Shown: positions 51,212 through 61,257, counted from the first letter of the stretch. The stretch is 64,000 bases of DNA from a bacterium (GCA_030426805.1 JAUHXU010000005.1:496001-560000); one strand, 5' to 3'. Notes: a model not told the origin generated them from the letters alone. Numbers and translations: made by a program.

Positions 51212-54200
51212 TCACTTCTTGGTGATGCGGACGGTGGCGGTCGTGTCGGTGCCCGGGTGGACGATCGTGTGGGTGGTGCCCGCGCGGTAACCGGGCTTCG
51301 TGGCTTCGACGACGTAGCGGCCGGGGGCGAGGCGGCGCGGGAGGATCGTGCCGCGGCCGTGGGTGTAGTGGAAGTTGCGAACGGACAGCCGGCGCTCGAG
51401 GACCTCGCGGGCGTAGCGGTGCAGGAGCGGGGCGATCACGACGCCGTCGGGGCGACGAACGACGACACGCGCGTTCGCGGCGGGCTGGCCGGCCTCGTCG
51501 ACGACGTCGACGCGGAGCGCGCCGACCGGCCCGAGTTGCACGCGCACCTCGGTCGACCGCCCGCGATCGACGGCGACGACCTCGATCGCCTCCCACGTCT
51601 TCTCGGTGCGATCGAACGCACGCAGCACCACCGTGCCGCTTTCTTGCGCCGTCAGCCGAAAGCGCCCGTCCCTGTCGACGCGCGTCGCGCACACGTCGCG
51701 CGTGCCGCCGGTCGCGACCGGGAGCAGGACGACCTGCGCGTCGATCGCCGGGCGCCCGAGCGGTGACCACACCCGACCGACGATCGTCGCGCCGCGTTCG
51801 AGCGCCAACTCGATCGGCGCCGGATCCTCGCCGGAGCGCACCGTCACGCGCATGCTGCGCGAGCGATCGCCGCGCTGCGTGCCGGCGACGACGTCGTAGT
51901 CCCCGGCACGCACCGGAAACGCGAACGCGCCGTCGAGCGCCGTGAACCACCGCTTCGTCGGCAAGACCGTCCGGCCGCGCCGGCTCTTCACCCCGCCGAC
52001 GCGCCGGGCTTCGACCCAGAACTCGGTCGCGGGCGCGCCCTCCCGACCACGCACGGTGCCGCCGAGGAGCGAGCGACGCACCATCGTCAGCGCCAACGGC
52101 TCGCGATCCGGCGTGATGCCCCAGGACCACGCCTTGTCGTAGCCGGACCGCGTCGCGACGACGTCGTATACCCCCTCGACACGAAACAGCCCACCGATGC
52201 GGAAGCGACCGTCGGCGCCGGTGATCGCATGTCGCACGTCGGAAGACTGATACTCCCCGTCGCGACTCTTCAGGTGGCGATGCGACGGCGACGCCCGAAC
52301 GACCACATCCGGCAGCGGTCGCCCCGCCGCGTCCACGACGCGCCCGGCAACCGCACCTCCGCGAGCGAGCCGCACGTCGAGGACCGTCGGACGCGCCGGA
52401 TCGATCACGACGCGGCGCCGCGTCGTCCGCACGTACGCCGACGCCCCGGTCTCGACCGCCCCGCGCGGCACAACGTGGACGTTGCGCGTCCCCGGCGGCA
52501 GCGCGAGTTCGTAGCGGCCTTCGGCGTCCGCCCGCGTCCGCCACACGCCCGATTCGTCGAATACGCTCACCTCGGCCTCGACGAGCGGTTCGTCCGCGTC
52601 GTTCACGACGCGCCCACGGAGCCGCGCGCCGTGGGCCAACCGGACGACGATCCCGTCGCGGACCTCGCCCGACGACACGGCCGGCACCTCGACGCGCGCG
52701 GGGAGGAAGCCGTCCGCATCGACCATGAGCAGCTGGTAGTTCGCGAACATCGGATCGAGCCCGACGATGTCGAAGGCGCCGTCGGCACCGGTCACGACCT
52801 CCGCCTTGCTTCGGCGGCCGCGCAAACGGACCCGCGCCCCGGCGACCGGTGCACCTGCCGAATCGACCACGCGACCGAGCGCGCGACCGAACCGCTCGAC
52901 GACGATGTCCTCGATCTGCTTCGTGTCACCCGACTGGTCGGGGAAGAGAACGAGGCCGCCGTTGAACCGACTGAGCGACCACCCCCCGCCGGCGACTTCG
53001 TAGCTCGACGCCGACCGCGCGTCCGACGGCACGCCGCGAATCTCGAAGCGACCGTCGGCATCGGTCACGCCGCGAAGCCGCGGGGCGCGGCGCAGCGACA
53101 CGGTCACACCGGCCACCGGGTCGCGCGTCGCCCGCGCGATCACGCGTCCGTGCACGGTCACTCCGGCGCCGACGACGAAGTCGTGCCGCGTCTCCTCGTC
53201 GGCGCGGATGACGATGTCGATGTCGCGCGTGCGCGGCGGCGGGTGCGTGTCCGAAGAAACCGTCGCGTAGTGGACGCCGGGCCTGAGCGCGCCGAACGCG
53301 AAGCGCCCCTGCTCGTCGGTCGTGCGCGAACCGACGAGCAGTTCCTGCGGACGCCGTGCGTGCGGATCGACGCGTCGGTAGAGTTGCACGCGCGCCTCGG
53401 CGCACGGCTCGCGCCGGCTCGACACGACGCGCCCGACGAACCGGCCGCCCGCGCCGAGCACGAAGTCCTGCGTCGTCGCCGGAACGACGCGACGACAGTC
53501 GGTGAAATGGGCGTCGGCCGACGCCTCGAGGTAGAGCGGCTGCCCGCCGCGCTCGACGAGCGGGCCGAGGCGATAGGTGCCGTCGTCATCCGTGCGCGCA
53601 TCGACGATCGCACGCTCGGCCGCGACCCCGCCCTCGAAGTCACGGCAAAACACGCGGACGCGCGCGCCGGCAATCGGCCGCCCTCGTGCATCGCGCACGT
53701 GTCCCCAAACGGCCCGGTCGCGCGGCACCGGTGGTGGCTCGATCACGGCCGCGGGCGACTCGCGCGAGTCGGGTTGCACGTCGGCCGCCACCGGTTTCGT
53801 GTCGACGACAACCGGCTCGTGTGCCTCCGTCGATGCTCGCGGCGTGACCGTCTCGGGCGCCTCCGGCACCGCGTCGCCGATCGACAAGCGCCACACGAGC
53901 AGTGCCGAGACGAGCAGGCACGCGGCGGCGAGGACGATCTTCGATTGCGCGGACATCCACATTCCTCCTGTCGCGACCGGTCCGATCGCGCGCAGCGCGG
54001 GCCGATCGATGCCCCGCCGTCCGAGCGCGGTCCTGAGCGCGGTCGATGCACGCTTGAGTCGCGTGCGGACGGTCTCGACCGGCACGCCGAGTCGCGCGGC
54101 GATCTCCCGCGGCGGCAGATCCTCGTAGAAGCGGAGCAGCACGGCCTCGCGATAGTGCGGCTCGAGATCGAGCACCGCAGCGACGACCGTGCGACGCGTC

Positions 54201-54487
54201 TCCTCTCGCGCGACGACGTCGGCGACCGACGGCGACGTCGGCTCCGTCGTGCGCTCGCGTCGCCGTGCCATCTCGCGTTCGCGCCGCCGGTGCGACGCGA
54301 CGTTGCGCATCACCCGCGCAAGCCACGCGCGCGGCGACGCGATCGCGCTGTGCGGCCCCGCCGCCGCTGCGAGCCACGCATCCTGCGCGAGGTCGTCGGC
54401 CGCGTGCACGTCGCCGGCGATCGCGAGCGCCAGCCCGCGAACCCAGTCCTCGTGCGCGAGTAGTGATTCGAGCGAAGGGTTCCCCAT
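51212..54487 (-). CDS. Membrane-tethered ECF sigma factor with long carboxypeptidase-regulatory-like repeats
   Basis: 1091 residues, the larger of two such fusions in the window. Sigma region 2 spans about 12-75 (AADDLAQDAWLAAAA) and region 4 about 100-158 (LRFYEDLPPREIAARLGVP). A membrane helix follows at about 182-200 (SKIVLAAACLLVSALLVW). Residues 225-1090 hold many CarboxypepD_reg-like sandwiches (starts such as VWGHVRDARGRPIAGARV and LRGRVVNDADEPLVEAEV). The output and sensor parts are therefore on one chain, with the repeats outside the membrane. No anti-sigma gene is adjacent. GTGAAC about 37 bp before the ATG could be part of an ECF-type promoter, which would make it self-regulated. 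A repeat-only relative lies just upstream. Confidence 0.85.
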   Translation of the reverse strand: MGNPSLESLLAHEDWVRGLALAIAGDVHAADDLAQDAWLAAAAGPHSAIASPRAWLARVMRNVASHRRREREMARRRERTTEPTSPSVADVVAREETRRTVVAAVLDLEPHYREAVLLRFYEDLPPREIAARLGVPVETVRTRLKRASTALRTALGRRGIDRPALRAIGPVATGGMWMSAQSKIVLAAACLLVSALLVWRLSIGDAVPEAPETVTPRASTEAHEPVVVDTKPVAADVQPDSRESPAAVIEPPPVPRDRAVWGHVRDARGRPIAGARVRVFCRDFEGGVAAERAIVDARTDDDGTYRLGPLVERGGQPLYLEASADAHFTDCRRVVPATTQDFVLGAGGRFVGRVVSSRREPCAEARVQLYRRVDPHARRPQELLVGSRTTDEQGRFAFGALRPGVHYATVSSDTHPPPRTRDIDIVIRADEETRHDFVVGAGVTVHGRVIARATRDPVAGVTVSLRRAPRLRGVTDADGRFEIRGVPSDARSASSYEVAGGGWSLSRFNGGLVLFPDQSGDTKQIEDIVVERFGRALGRVVDSAGAPVAGARVRLRGRRSKAEVVTGADGAFDIVGLDPMFANYQLLMVDADGFLPARVEVPAVSSGEVRDGIVVRLAHGARLRGRVVNDADEPLVEAEVSVFDESGVWRTRADAEGRYELALPPGTRNVHVVPRGAVETGASAYVRTTRRRVVIDPARPTVLDVRLARGGAVAGRVVDAAGRPLPDVVVRASPSHRHLKSRDGEYQSSDVRHAITGADGRFRIGGLFRVEGVYDVVATRSGYDKAWSWGITPDREPLALTMVRRSLLGGTVRGREGAPATEFWVEARRVGGVKSRRGRTVLPTKRWFTALDGAFAFPVRAGDYDVVAGTQRGDRSRSMRVTVRSGEDPAPIELALERGATIVGRVWSPLGRPAIDAQVVLLPVATGGTRDVCATRVDRDGRFRLTAQESGTVVLRAFDRTEKTWEAIEVVAVDRGRSTEVRVQLGPVGALRVDVVDEAGQPAANARVVVRRPDGVVIAPLLHRYAREVLERRLSVRNFHYTHGRGTILPRRLAPGRYVVEATKPGYRAGTTHTIVHPGTDTTATVRITKK

Positions 54488-54567
54488 GCCACGACGAGTA
54501 CCGAACGCGCGCCGATTCGGTTCACGAAATCCGCGCGAATGGCCGGAAAGCGGTCATTCAGCGCCGG

Positions 54568-57165
54568 TCAACGCGCCGGGAGCGCGATCACGACGCGTGT
54601 GGGCACGCCCTCGGAAACCCAGGCTCGAGCGCGCACCGACTGGCCACCGTCCCGTGCGGCAAACGTCCACTCGCCGGGCGGCATCTCGGTGAGCGTGAGT
54701 TCGCCGCGCGCGTCGGTCCGGAACGGCCGCGTGGGTCGAGTGGCGCGGAGCATGCGGAACTGCCGAGCGAGCAACGCGTGGTCGACCCCGATCCTGCACC
54801 CGTCGCGGGCGACCGGACGCACCGGCGCGTCGGCAAGCGGCTTCCCGTCGCGGCGGACCTCGAGCCTTACGGTTCCGTAGGCAGGCGCGAGCACGAGGTT
54901 CGGCGCCGTGCCGGCCATCGGGATCGTGACCGACCGTGTCGCATGGCCAGCGGTCCGGTCCACCGCAACCACCCGCACCATGCCCGGTCGCAAACCGGCG
55001 ACGCGGAACAAGCCGGCAGCGTCGGTCCACGCGACGGCGAGGGCGAGCCAGCCGCCGTCGTGTTCCCCGAACACCTCGACCCGAGCGTTCGCGACTGGCG
55101 TGCCCGTACGGTCCACGCACCGTCCGTCCATCGTCTCTGCCTGGGCGACGAAGACGTCGAACGGCGGCGGCGAACCCGACGGGCCGATCTCGATCACCCG
55201 CGGATCGCTGACGCGACCGTCATCGGCTCCGACACGAAGCAAGTGCCGACCGCGTGTCATCACGCGCTGGAACCGGCCCTCCGAGTCGACGACGTGACTC
55301 CGGAACGTCGATCGCTCGACGCCGCCTTCGTCGACGCGGGCGGCGGTGACCCAGAAGCGCGTGACCGGCGCGTGCGTTCGCGCGTCGCGAACGAATCCGC
55401 GCACCGTGCGCAACGGTTCGACCACGATGCGAACGCCGGTCGCGCCGGCTTCGATCGGGGCGCTGGATCCGGCGATGCGCCCATCGACGTACAACGCGTA
55501 CGGCCCGGGAACGAGGTTCCCGATCCGAAAGCACCCGTCGCGGTCGCTCTCGGCGCCACGCGGCGCAAACCTACGGGAGCCGTCGCCGGCCCGGTGGTTT
55601 CGGTGCACGCGAAGCCGCGCACCGGACACCGGAGCGCCGGCCGCATCGACGACGATGCCCGTGATCGACAGCCCGGGCTCCGCGCGAAGGTCGAGTCGAT
55701 GCCGGTCGACCGCCGGCACGACGACGTCGAGCCACGTTCGGCGGGCATCCCCGTCGAGCGGGGTCAGGATCACCCGGTAGCGCCCCGCCGCGACGCCTCG
55801 GATCTCCCACTCCCCGTCGCGAACCCGAGCGCTGCGCTGCACGTGTGTTCGCTCGACGGATTCAACGCGCACTACGCCGTCGGCAAGCGCCATCCCCATC
55901 GCATCGGTCGCCGAGCCATGAACGATCGTCCCGCGATCGAGCCGTACGTGGACATTCGCCGCCGCGGCCCGCGGACCCGGCACATCGACGGTCTGCCGAT
56001 GGGGCACGAATCGCGGATCGTCGATGCGCAGTTCGATCGGTTCGTCGGGCGGCACGTCGGTGAAAGCGAACCGCCCGTCGGACGACGTGCGCCCAGACTG
56101 CGGTCCGAACCGCACCCGAACGCCGTCGATCGGCTGCCCGGCGCACGTCACGATCCCCGACACGTTCGCACCGCGCACGAGCGCAAACGACGCCTCGACC
56201 GGCACGTCCGCGCCGTCGTCCCCGGTCGCCGCACGGATGACGCGTTCGACCCGCGCGTAACCGGGCGCCCGGACACGCACCTCCGAGCCCGACGAATGCC
56301 CACGCAGTTCGTAGCGTCCGCTCGAGTCGCTCCGCGCGCTCGCTCTCGGCATCCCCCGGTTTGTCTCGACCACCGCGTCCACAATCGGTCGCGTCGTCTC
56401 CGCATCCGTGATCACGCCGACGACACACACGCCGGCCGGCATGGCGATCTCGACTCGCGTCGTCGCCCCCTGCCGAATCACGGTCGACCGCGACACACCC
56501 CAGGTCCCCACCGGCGAGCGGACTTGGACGGTGTGGCCGCCGGGGCTCAAGTGCCGGAGCGTGAAGCGACCGTCCGCATCGGACTTCGTGTGCTTCGACG
56601 AATGTCCCGCCAAGACCGATACCACGCAGCCGGCGATCGGCGCACCGCGCGAATCGACCACGCGCCCCTCGAGCGCACCGGGACCGCCGAGCACGAAGCG
56701 ATGGGGCTCGTCGACGCGGACCCACGCATCGGCCGGTGCATGACCCTTCGCCGTGACGTCGACGAGCGCCCGGGTCACGTCCGGCGGCACGTGCGTAAAC
56801 GCGAACCCGCCGTCGGCGTCCGACGCGGTCGTGCCGAGTTCGACAACGCGCATCAGCCCCGCGTGATAGCGCGCGTGGATCATCGCGCCGACGACCGGTC
56901 GGCCGACGATGTCGTACACGGTTCCCGCGATCGACCGCACGGCATCGCTCGGCGACTGGTCGGCCTCGCGCGGGTTCCGACGTGCTGGGTCGACCGGCCG
57001 TTCGGACGGAGCGTCCACCGGGTCGACGGATCCGAGTTCGGTGGCCGCTTCGGGAGCCGGTACGGTCGGCGACGGCACCGGCTCGACGGCGGAACCCGCC
57101 AGCCACCACACGAGACCACCGACGATCGCGACGATCATCCCGACGAGGGCGAACCTGCGAGCCAA
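54568..57165 (-). CDS. Membrane-anchored carboxypeptidase-regulatory-like repeat protein, no sigma domain
   Basis: 865 residues. A single N-terminal membrane helix (about 5-24, VGMIVAIVGGLVWWLAG) is followed by roughly nine to ten CarboxypepD_reg-like sandwiches up to the end (for example IAGTVYDIVGRPVVGAMI, LEGRVVDSRGAPIAGCVV and ITGIVVDAAGAPVSGARL). It looks like the tail half of the downstream sigma fusion without the sigma part. It may compete for, or assemble with, the same ligand. TTG start at 57165 with AGGAGG 6 nt upstream; GTG at 57168 is the alternative. Same strand as the neighbouring fusion, 80 bp apart. Confidence 0.75.
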   Translation of the reverse strand: MARRFALVGMIVAIVGGLVWWLAGSAVEPVPSPTVPAPEAATELGSVDPVDAPSERPVDPARRNPREADQSPSDAVRSIAGTVYDIVGRPVVGAMIHARYHAGLMRVVELGTTASDADGGFAFTHVPPDVTRALVDVTAKGHAPADAWVRVDEPHRFVLGGPGALEGRVVDSRGAPIAGCVVSVLAGHSSKHTKSDADGRFTLRHLSPGGHTVQVRSPVGTWGVSRSTVIRQGATTRVEIAMPAGVCVVGVITDAETTRPIVDAVVETNRGMPRASARSDSSGRYELRGHSSGSEVRVRAPGYARVERVIRAATGDDGADVPVEASFALVRGANVSGIVTCAGQPIDGVRVRFGPQSGRTSSDGRFAFTDVPPDEPIELRIDDPRFVPHRQTVDVPGPRAAAANVHVRLDRGTIVHGSATDAMGMALADGVVRVESVERTHVQRSARVRDGEWEIRGVAAGRYRVILTPLDGDARRTWLDVVVPAVDRHRLDLRAEPGLSITGIVVDAAGAPVSGARLRVHRNHRAGDGSRRFAPRGAESDRDGCFRIGNLVPGPYALYVDGRIAGSSAPIEAGATGVRIVVEPLRTVRGFVRDARTHAPVTRFWVTAARVDEGGVERSTFRSHVVDSEGRFQRVMTRGRHLLRVGADDGRVSDPRVIEIGPSGSPPPFDVFVAQAETMDGRCVDRTGTPVANARVEVFGEHDGGWLALAVAWTDAAGLFRVAGLRPGMVRVVAVDRTAGHATRSVTIPMAGTAPNLVLAPAYGTVRLEVRRDGKPLADAPVRPVARDGCRIGVDHALLARQFRMLRATRPTRPFRTDARGELTLTEMPPGEWTFAARDGGQSVRARAWVSEGVPTRVVIALPAR

Positions 57166-57221
57166 CACACACCTCCTTCCCCGCTCCGAACGACCGCAGC
57201 CGGACTCGGGTTCACACCCGC

Positions 57222-58523
57222 CTACGCCTCGGCTTCGATCGCTCGGGCGACGTCGAGGGCGGCTTGGGGGGCGTCGAGGTCGGGGGCGGCGCGCTTGCAG
57301 AGGCCGCCGGCGATGCGGCGGCCGCCGGGCTTGAGGGCCGCGTAGCGCGGGTGGGCGCCGAGGCGAGCGAAGACCGGGACGAGGTTGAACGCGCCGGCGG
57401 CGCCGGGCATCGCGCGGATCTTGACGAAATAGCCGTCGGCGTCGTGACTGACCGTGACCGCGACGCGCGCGCCGTCGTCGACGCCGTCGAGCACGCCGTC
57501 CTGCACCGCGGCGACGACCTCGGCGCTCTCGATGAAACCGTCGCCGTCGGCACCGAACACGACGAGAGCGGGGCCCAAGCGGCGCAGCGTGCCGGGGGCG
57601 AGCGTCGCCGCGCCGACGTCGTCGGGCACCGTGTCGAACTGCCGATAGCCGGGTGCGAGCCGCTCGAGCACGTCGCGGGCTTCGCGCGTGAGCCGGCCGC
57701 CGGCGAACACGCGCGCCTCGAACCACGCGAGGTCGGCCGCGTCGGCATCGGCGCCGCGCGCGTAGGTCGCGAGCGCGCGATCGAGATCGGCGAACGCCGC
57801 GTCGAACGTGCACTCGTTCTCGCGCAACCGCTCCTCGAGGTCGATCCCGAAACAGTAGAGGTCCATCGCGACGCGGCGCGCGTCCGGCGCCGACGGCGCG
57901 ATCGCGTAGTCGTTGCGCACGGTCGCGGCGACGAGCCCGGCGCCGTGCCGCTTCAACCACGCCGCATCCGCCCCCCGCGCGAGCGCGTAGTGCGCGAACA
58001 CGATGTCGGGGTCGCAGTGGTCGACGATCGCGAAGGTCGACTGCAGCCCGGCGATCCGGTCGGATACGCCGGTGCGGTGCAGGTAGCCGAGCAGGTCGAC
58101 GACGAGCATCGTCGTCGTCGCGAACGTCAGCGTGGGCAGGTTGTAGTGGTGGTCGATGTGGAGCGTGGGCGTCGCGTCCATCCGGGCGGCGAACGGCGCG
58201 AGGATCTCGGCGTCGCGCGCGGCGTCGTCGAACGCCGGGTCGTCCGGCCCGACCGCGCCGTCCACGCGCCGGTAGTGGCGCGGGTCGTCGAACGTCTGCG
58301 GGACGATGTTGTCGTCGCCGAGCGGCGTGCCCTTGAACGTGAAGTCGAAGATCCGCGGCCGGCGCCCGCCGATCCAGTCGGGGTTCGCCTTCAGCGCGTC
58401 GTGCAGCGCGCCGAGGCGCACGTCGGCGTCGTCGAGGCGCTCGCGGTGGATGAAGACGCGGTCGGCGGTCAGCTCGGCGGTCGGCGGAAGCGTGTCGCGT
58501 ACGAAGTCGGCGAGTGAGGCCAC
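57222..58523 (-). CDS. DHH-like protein, putative phosphoesterase
   Basis: 433 residues, no signal peptide. The middle shows HIDHH (D124-H125-H126) and IVDHCDPDIVF (168-176), patterns reminiscent of DHH phosphoesterases. The C-terminal third has AVTVSHDADGYFVKIR and PGGRRIAGGLCKRA, a loose match to the substrate-binding DHHA1 domain. The N-terminal DxD metal motif of DHH enzymes is not obvious, so activity and substrate are uncertain. The GTG start at 58523 is supported by GGGAGGA 7 nt upstream. It precedes the repeat-only membrane gene by 56 bp and may share a transcript with it. Confidence 0.5.
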   Translation of the reverse strand: MASLADFVRDTLPPTAELTADRVFIHRERLDDADVRLGALHDALKANPDWIGGRRPRIFDFTFKGTPLGDDNIVPQTFDDPRHYRRVDGAVGPDDPAFDDAARDAEILAPFAARMDATPTLHIDHHYNLPTLTFATTTMLVVDLLGYLHRTGVSDRIAGLQSTFAIVDHCDPDIVFAHYALARGADAAWLKRHGAGLVAATVRNDYAIAPSAPDARRVAMDLYCFGIDLEERLRENECTFDAAFADLDRALATYARGADADAADLAWFEARVFAGGRLTREARDVLERLAPGYRQFDTVPDDVGAATLAPGTLRRLGPALVVFGADGDGFIESAEVVAAVQDGVLDGVDDGARVAVTVSHDADGYFVKIRAMPGAAGAFNLVPVFARLGAHPRYAALKPGGRRIAGGLCKRAAPDLDAPQAALDVARAIEAEA

Positions 58524-58548
58524 GGTCGTCCTCCCGGGATCGGCGGAG

Positions 58549-58577
58549 TTGCAGCCGGACGACGCGGTCCGTATGCT
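58549..58577 (+). promoter_or_regulatory. Promoter of the GT-C glycosyltransferase gene
   Basis: TTGCAG (58549-58554), a 17-bp spacer and TATGCT (58572-58577), about 33 bp before the GTG start. This is the best-spaced sigma-70-like promoter noticed in the window. Confidence 0.55.
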
Positions 58578-58610
58578 CGGGCGACGCAAAGGGTCGTCTG
58601 CAGGAGAATA

Positions 58611-60203
58611 GTGCTGAGTCCGTCCAGTGGCGAGCCGTTGCGGCGACGAGTGCCGCGCCTGCACGAGATCGCGTGGCTCATCGCATGCGTCGCCGCGCTC
58701 GTCGGCCAGGCGTGGTTCGGCCAGGCGACGAAGTCGCCGAACGCCGACGTGATCTACCACTACACGTTCGGCGAGACGCTCGCCGGGATCCGCGGCTACG
58801 ACCGCCACTCGCTGCCCGGCGACGGCACCGCGCCGTTCTGCGCGCTCGTCCCGCTCGCCGCGCGCCTCGGCCCACCCGCCGAGCCGGTCGTGACCGACGT
58901 CTACACGATCCCGAACCTCGCGTGGGCGCGGCTGCCGGGAATCGCGGCCGCGATGCTCGTCCTCGTGCTCGCGTGGGCCGCCGCCCGCGCGATCGCCGGA
59001 CCGCTCGCCGGCGCGGGCGCCGCCGCCGTCGCCGCGCTGACCCCCGACTTCATCGGGCACGCACGCTTCATCGGGACCGACGTCGCCGGCACGCTCGGCT
59101 GGCTCGCGGCGCTGCTCGCGATCGCCGCCGCGCTCGCACGCCCGACGTGGGGCCGACTCGCGCTCGCCGCGGCCGTGATCGCGCTCGCGCAGTGGACGAA
59201 GCTCGTCAACGCGGTGTGGCTACCGCTGGGCGTCGTCGCGGTCGGGGTGCGCTGCGTCGTCGCCGCACACCGCGGCGAGTGCACGCGCGGCGGGGCCGTC
59301 ACCCGCGGCGTCGGTTTCGCGGTCGCGGTCGGCGCGCTGACGTTCGCGGCGATCCACGCCGGCTACGCCGGCATCTCGGCCGATGCGGAACGCGTCTACT
59401 ACGAGGACGGCTTCGACAACGCGATCGACACGTTCGGGCCGCCGTTTCCCCGCGTCGCGAACGCAATACTCCCGCGCGCCTACGTGCTGACGATCGCGGC
59501 CGGCGGCGTGCATCGAAACGCCGGCCACGCGTCCTACCTGAACGGCGACTACAGCCGCAACGGCTGGCCGCACTACTTCGCGGTCGCGCTCGCGGTGAAG
59601 ATGCCGATCGCGCTGCTCGTGCTCGCCGCGGCCGGGGTCGTCGTCGGAATCGTCCGGCGCTCGCGCCTCGTCTGGTGGCTCCTCGGCTGCGCGGCGCTGC
59701 ACTTCGCGCTCTTGTCGTTCGTCGGCAACGTCCACATCGGCGTGCGCCACATGCTGCCGGTGATCGCGGTCCTGTTCGTGCTCGCCGGTGTCGCGGTCGG
59801 CGCAATCGCGCGGAGCCGCGTCGGCATCGGGCTCGTCACGGCACTCGGCGCGTGGCTCGTCGTGGACGTCGCGCGGATCTACCCGCATCACGCCGAGTAC
59901 TTCAACGCGTTCGCCGGCGGCCCCTACGAGGGCTGGCGCACGCTGATCGACTCGAACGTCGACTGGGCGCAGGACCGGCGGCTGATGCGCGAATGGGCCG
60001 AGGCGCAGCGGGGACCGGTCGCGATCGATCCGATCGAGCCGGTCGCCGGCACGGTGGTCGTGCGCGCGAACGTGCTGGTCGGCGTCGATGCGGACGCACA
60101 CGCGAAGACTGCGTGGCTGCGCGCGTTCGAGCCGGTCGATCGGCTGTCGCCGGGCGTGTTCGTGTTCGACGTCCCCGCGAGCGCGGTCAGCGGCGATCGA
60201 TGA
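58611..60203 (+). CDS. GT-C type membrane glycosyltransferase
   Basis: 530 residues with about ten to eleven transmembrane helices. The first periplasmic loop contains YHYTFGETLAGIRGYD and the following acids, the position of the GT-C catalytic loop. SFVGNVHIGVRHMLPVI is the conserved segment seen in the DUF2723/PMT-like branch. It probably glycosylates lipids or proteins outside the membrane using a polyprenyl donor. GTG start at 58611 with AGGAG 5 nt upstream. The end overlaps the convergent lipoprotein gene by 17 bp. Confidence 0.75.
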   Translation: MLSPSSGEPLRRRVPRLHEIAWLIACVAALVGQAWFGQATKSPNADVIYHYTFGETLAGIRGYDRHSLPGDGTAPFCALVPLAARLGPPAEPVVTDVYTIPNLAWARLPGIAAAMLVLVLAWAAARAIAGPLAGAGAAAVAALTPDFIGHARFIGTDVAGTLGWLAALLAIAAALARPTWGRLALAAAVIALAQWTKLVNAVWLPLGVVAVGVRCVVAAHRGECTRGGAVTRGVGFAVAVGALTFAAIHAGYAGISADAERVYYEDGFDNAIDTFGPPFPRVANAILPRAYVLTIAAGGVHRNAGHASYLNGDYSRNGWPHYFAVALAVKMPIALLVLAAAGVVVGIVRRSRLVWWLLGCAALHFALLSFVGNVHIGVRHMLPVIAVLFVLAGVAVGAIARSRVGIGLVTALGAWLVVDVARIYPHHAEYFNAFAGGPYEGWRTLIDSNVDWAQDRRLMREWAEAQRGPVAIDPIEPVAGTVVVRANVLVGVDADAHAKTAWLRAFEPVDRLSPGVFVFDVPASAVSGDR

Positions 60204-61257
60204 CGAGGATGCGCCCCGAGTAGCCGACCGCGACGAGCTCGGGGGCGCCGTCGCCGTCGACGTCGCCTGCGGTCAGGTGGTGGAACTTCTTCGTGTCGGT
60301 GCCGACGACCTCGGGCGACCAGCCGTTTTCGCTTCGCGTCAGCACGACGATTTGGCCGTCGTAACCGGCGCACGCGAGCTCGTAGCCGTCCACCGTCGGG
60401 TCGAGGTCGGCGACGACCGCACCGCGGAGCTTCGACTTCTCCGGCGACCGGTAGACCGCCTCGCGCTTGCCGTCGCGGATCAGCGACAGCGTGCCGTCGT
60501 CGTCGGCCACGGCGATCCAGTCGCCCGCGGCGCCGAGCCGTGCGCGCCCGACGTCGCGGACGTCGACGGTCGTGACGGTGCCGCCGTCGGCCGTCACGAC
60601 AACGCGACCGACCCAGCCGTCGTCGCACGCGATCACGGCGCCGTTGTCGGTCGAGACGATCTGCTTGCCGTTGCCGGGGGTCTTGCCGACCAGGACGCCC
60701 TCTGTCTCCCAGAGGGCGACGTCGGATCGCCCGATTCGGTAGAGCAACCGGGAAAACCCCGTCGCGAGCACGGATCCGTCATGGACGCACACGCCGTGCA
60801 CGAGCGCCTTGTCGAGCAACACCCGATCCGCAAACCACGGAAACGACGCCGCCCGACGATCTTCGCGATACGACAGCACGTGCACCGCCCCGGCGCCGCC
60901 GTCGTCCTCACCCCCCTCGAGCATCCCGCACACGGCGATCTCCGCCGCATCGGTCGACCGATCGACGTTGCCGACCGCGCACTGGATCATCTCGCCGCCG
61001 GCGCGGAATACGACCTCGCCCACCCAGCGGTCGCCGTCCCGGTGCACGACGTGCACCGCACCGTCGCTCGCGACCGCGACGATCTCGCTGCCGGGGTAGC
61101 GCGGATCGACGTCGCCGATCGCGCAACCACCGAGCTTCGTCCCGGTCTCGACGGCCGTCGTGCACGTCCACACCGAGGCGGACAGCTCGGTCCGCTTCGT
61201 CGGCGCGCCGTTGCAGGCGGTCAGCAATACGGCGAGGGCGATCGCGGCGTGACGCAT
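60187..61257 (-). CDS. Lipoprotein beta-propeller (FG-GAP/VCBS-like)
   Basis: 356 residues. The lipoprotein signal has lipobox LTAC (Cys 15). The rest is a propeller with repeated strands and DxDxDG-type loops (AIGDVDPRYPG, AGDVDGDGAPELVAVGYSG), typical of FG-GAP/VCBS repeats that bind calcium. No catalytic motif. It may be a surface binding protein. The gene overlaps the GT-C gene by 17 bp at its 3' end and faces the choice-of-anchor gene across 91 bp. Confidence 0.72.
   Translation of the reverse strand: MRHAAIALAVLLTACNGAPTKRTELSASVWTCTTAVETGTKLGGCAIGDVDPRYPGSEIVAVASDGAVHVVHRDGDRWVGEVVFRAGGEMIQCAVGNVDRSTDAAEIAVCGMLEGGEDDGGAGAVHVLSYREDRRAASFPWFADRVLLDKALVHGVCVHDGSVLATGFSRLLYRIGRSDVALWETEGVLVGKTPGNGKQIVSTDNGAVIACDDGWVGRVVVTADGGTVTTVDVRDVGRARLGAAGDWIAVADDDGTLSLIRDGKREAVYRSPEKSKLRGAVVADLDPTVDGYELACAGYDGQIVVLTRSENGWSPEVVGTDTKKFHHLTAGDVDGDGAPELVAVGYSGRILVIDRR

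Noticed and set aside
54265..57345. Open frame of over 1000 codons on the plus strand opposite the repeat proteins
   Set aside because: Repetitive Arg/Ala/Pro/His composition with no signal or motif; antisense shadow of the repeat-coding strand.
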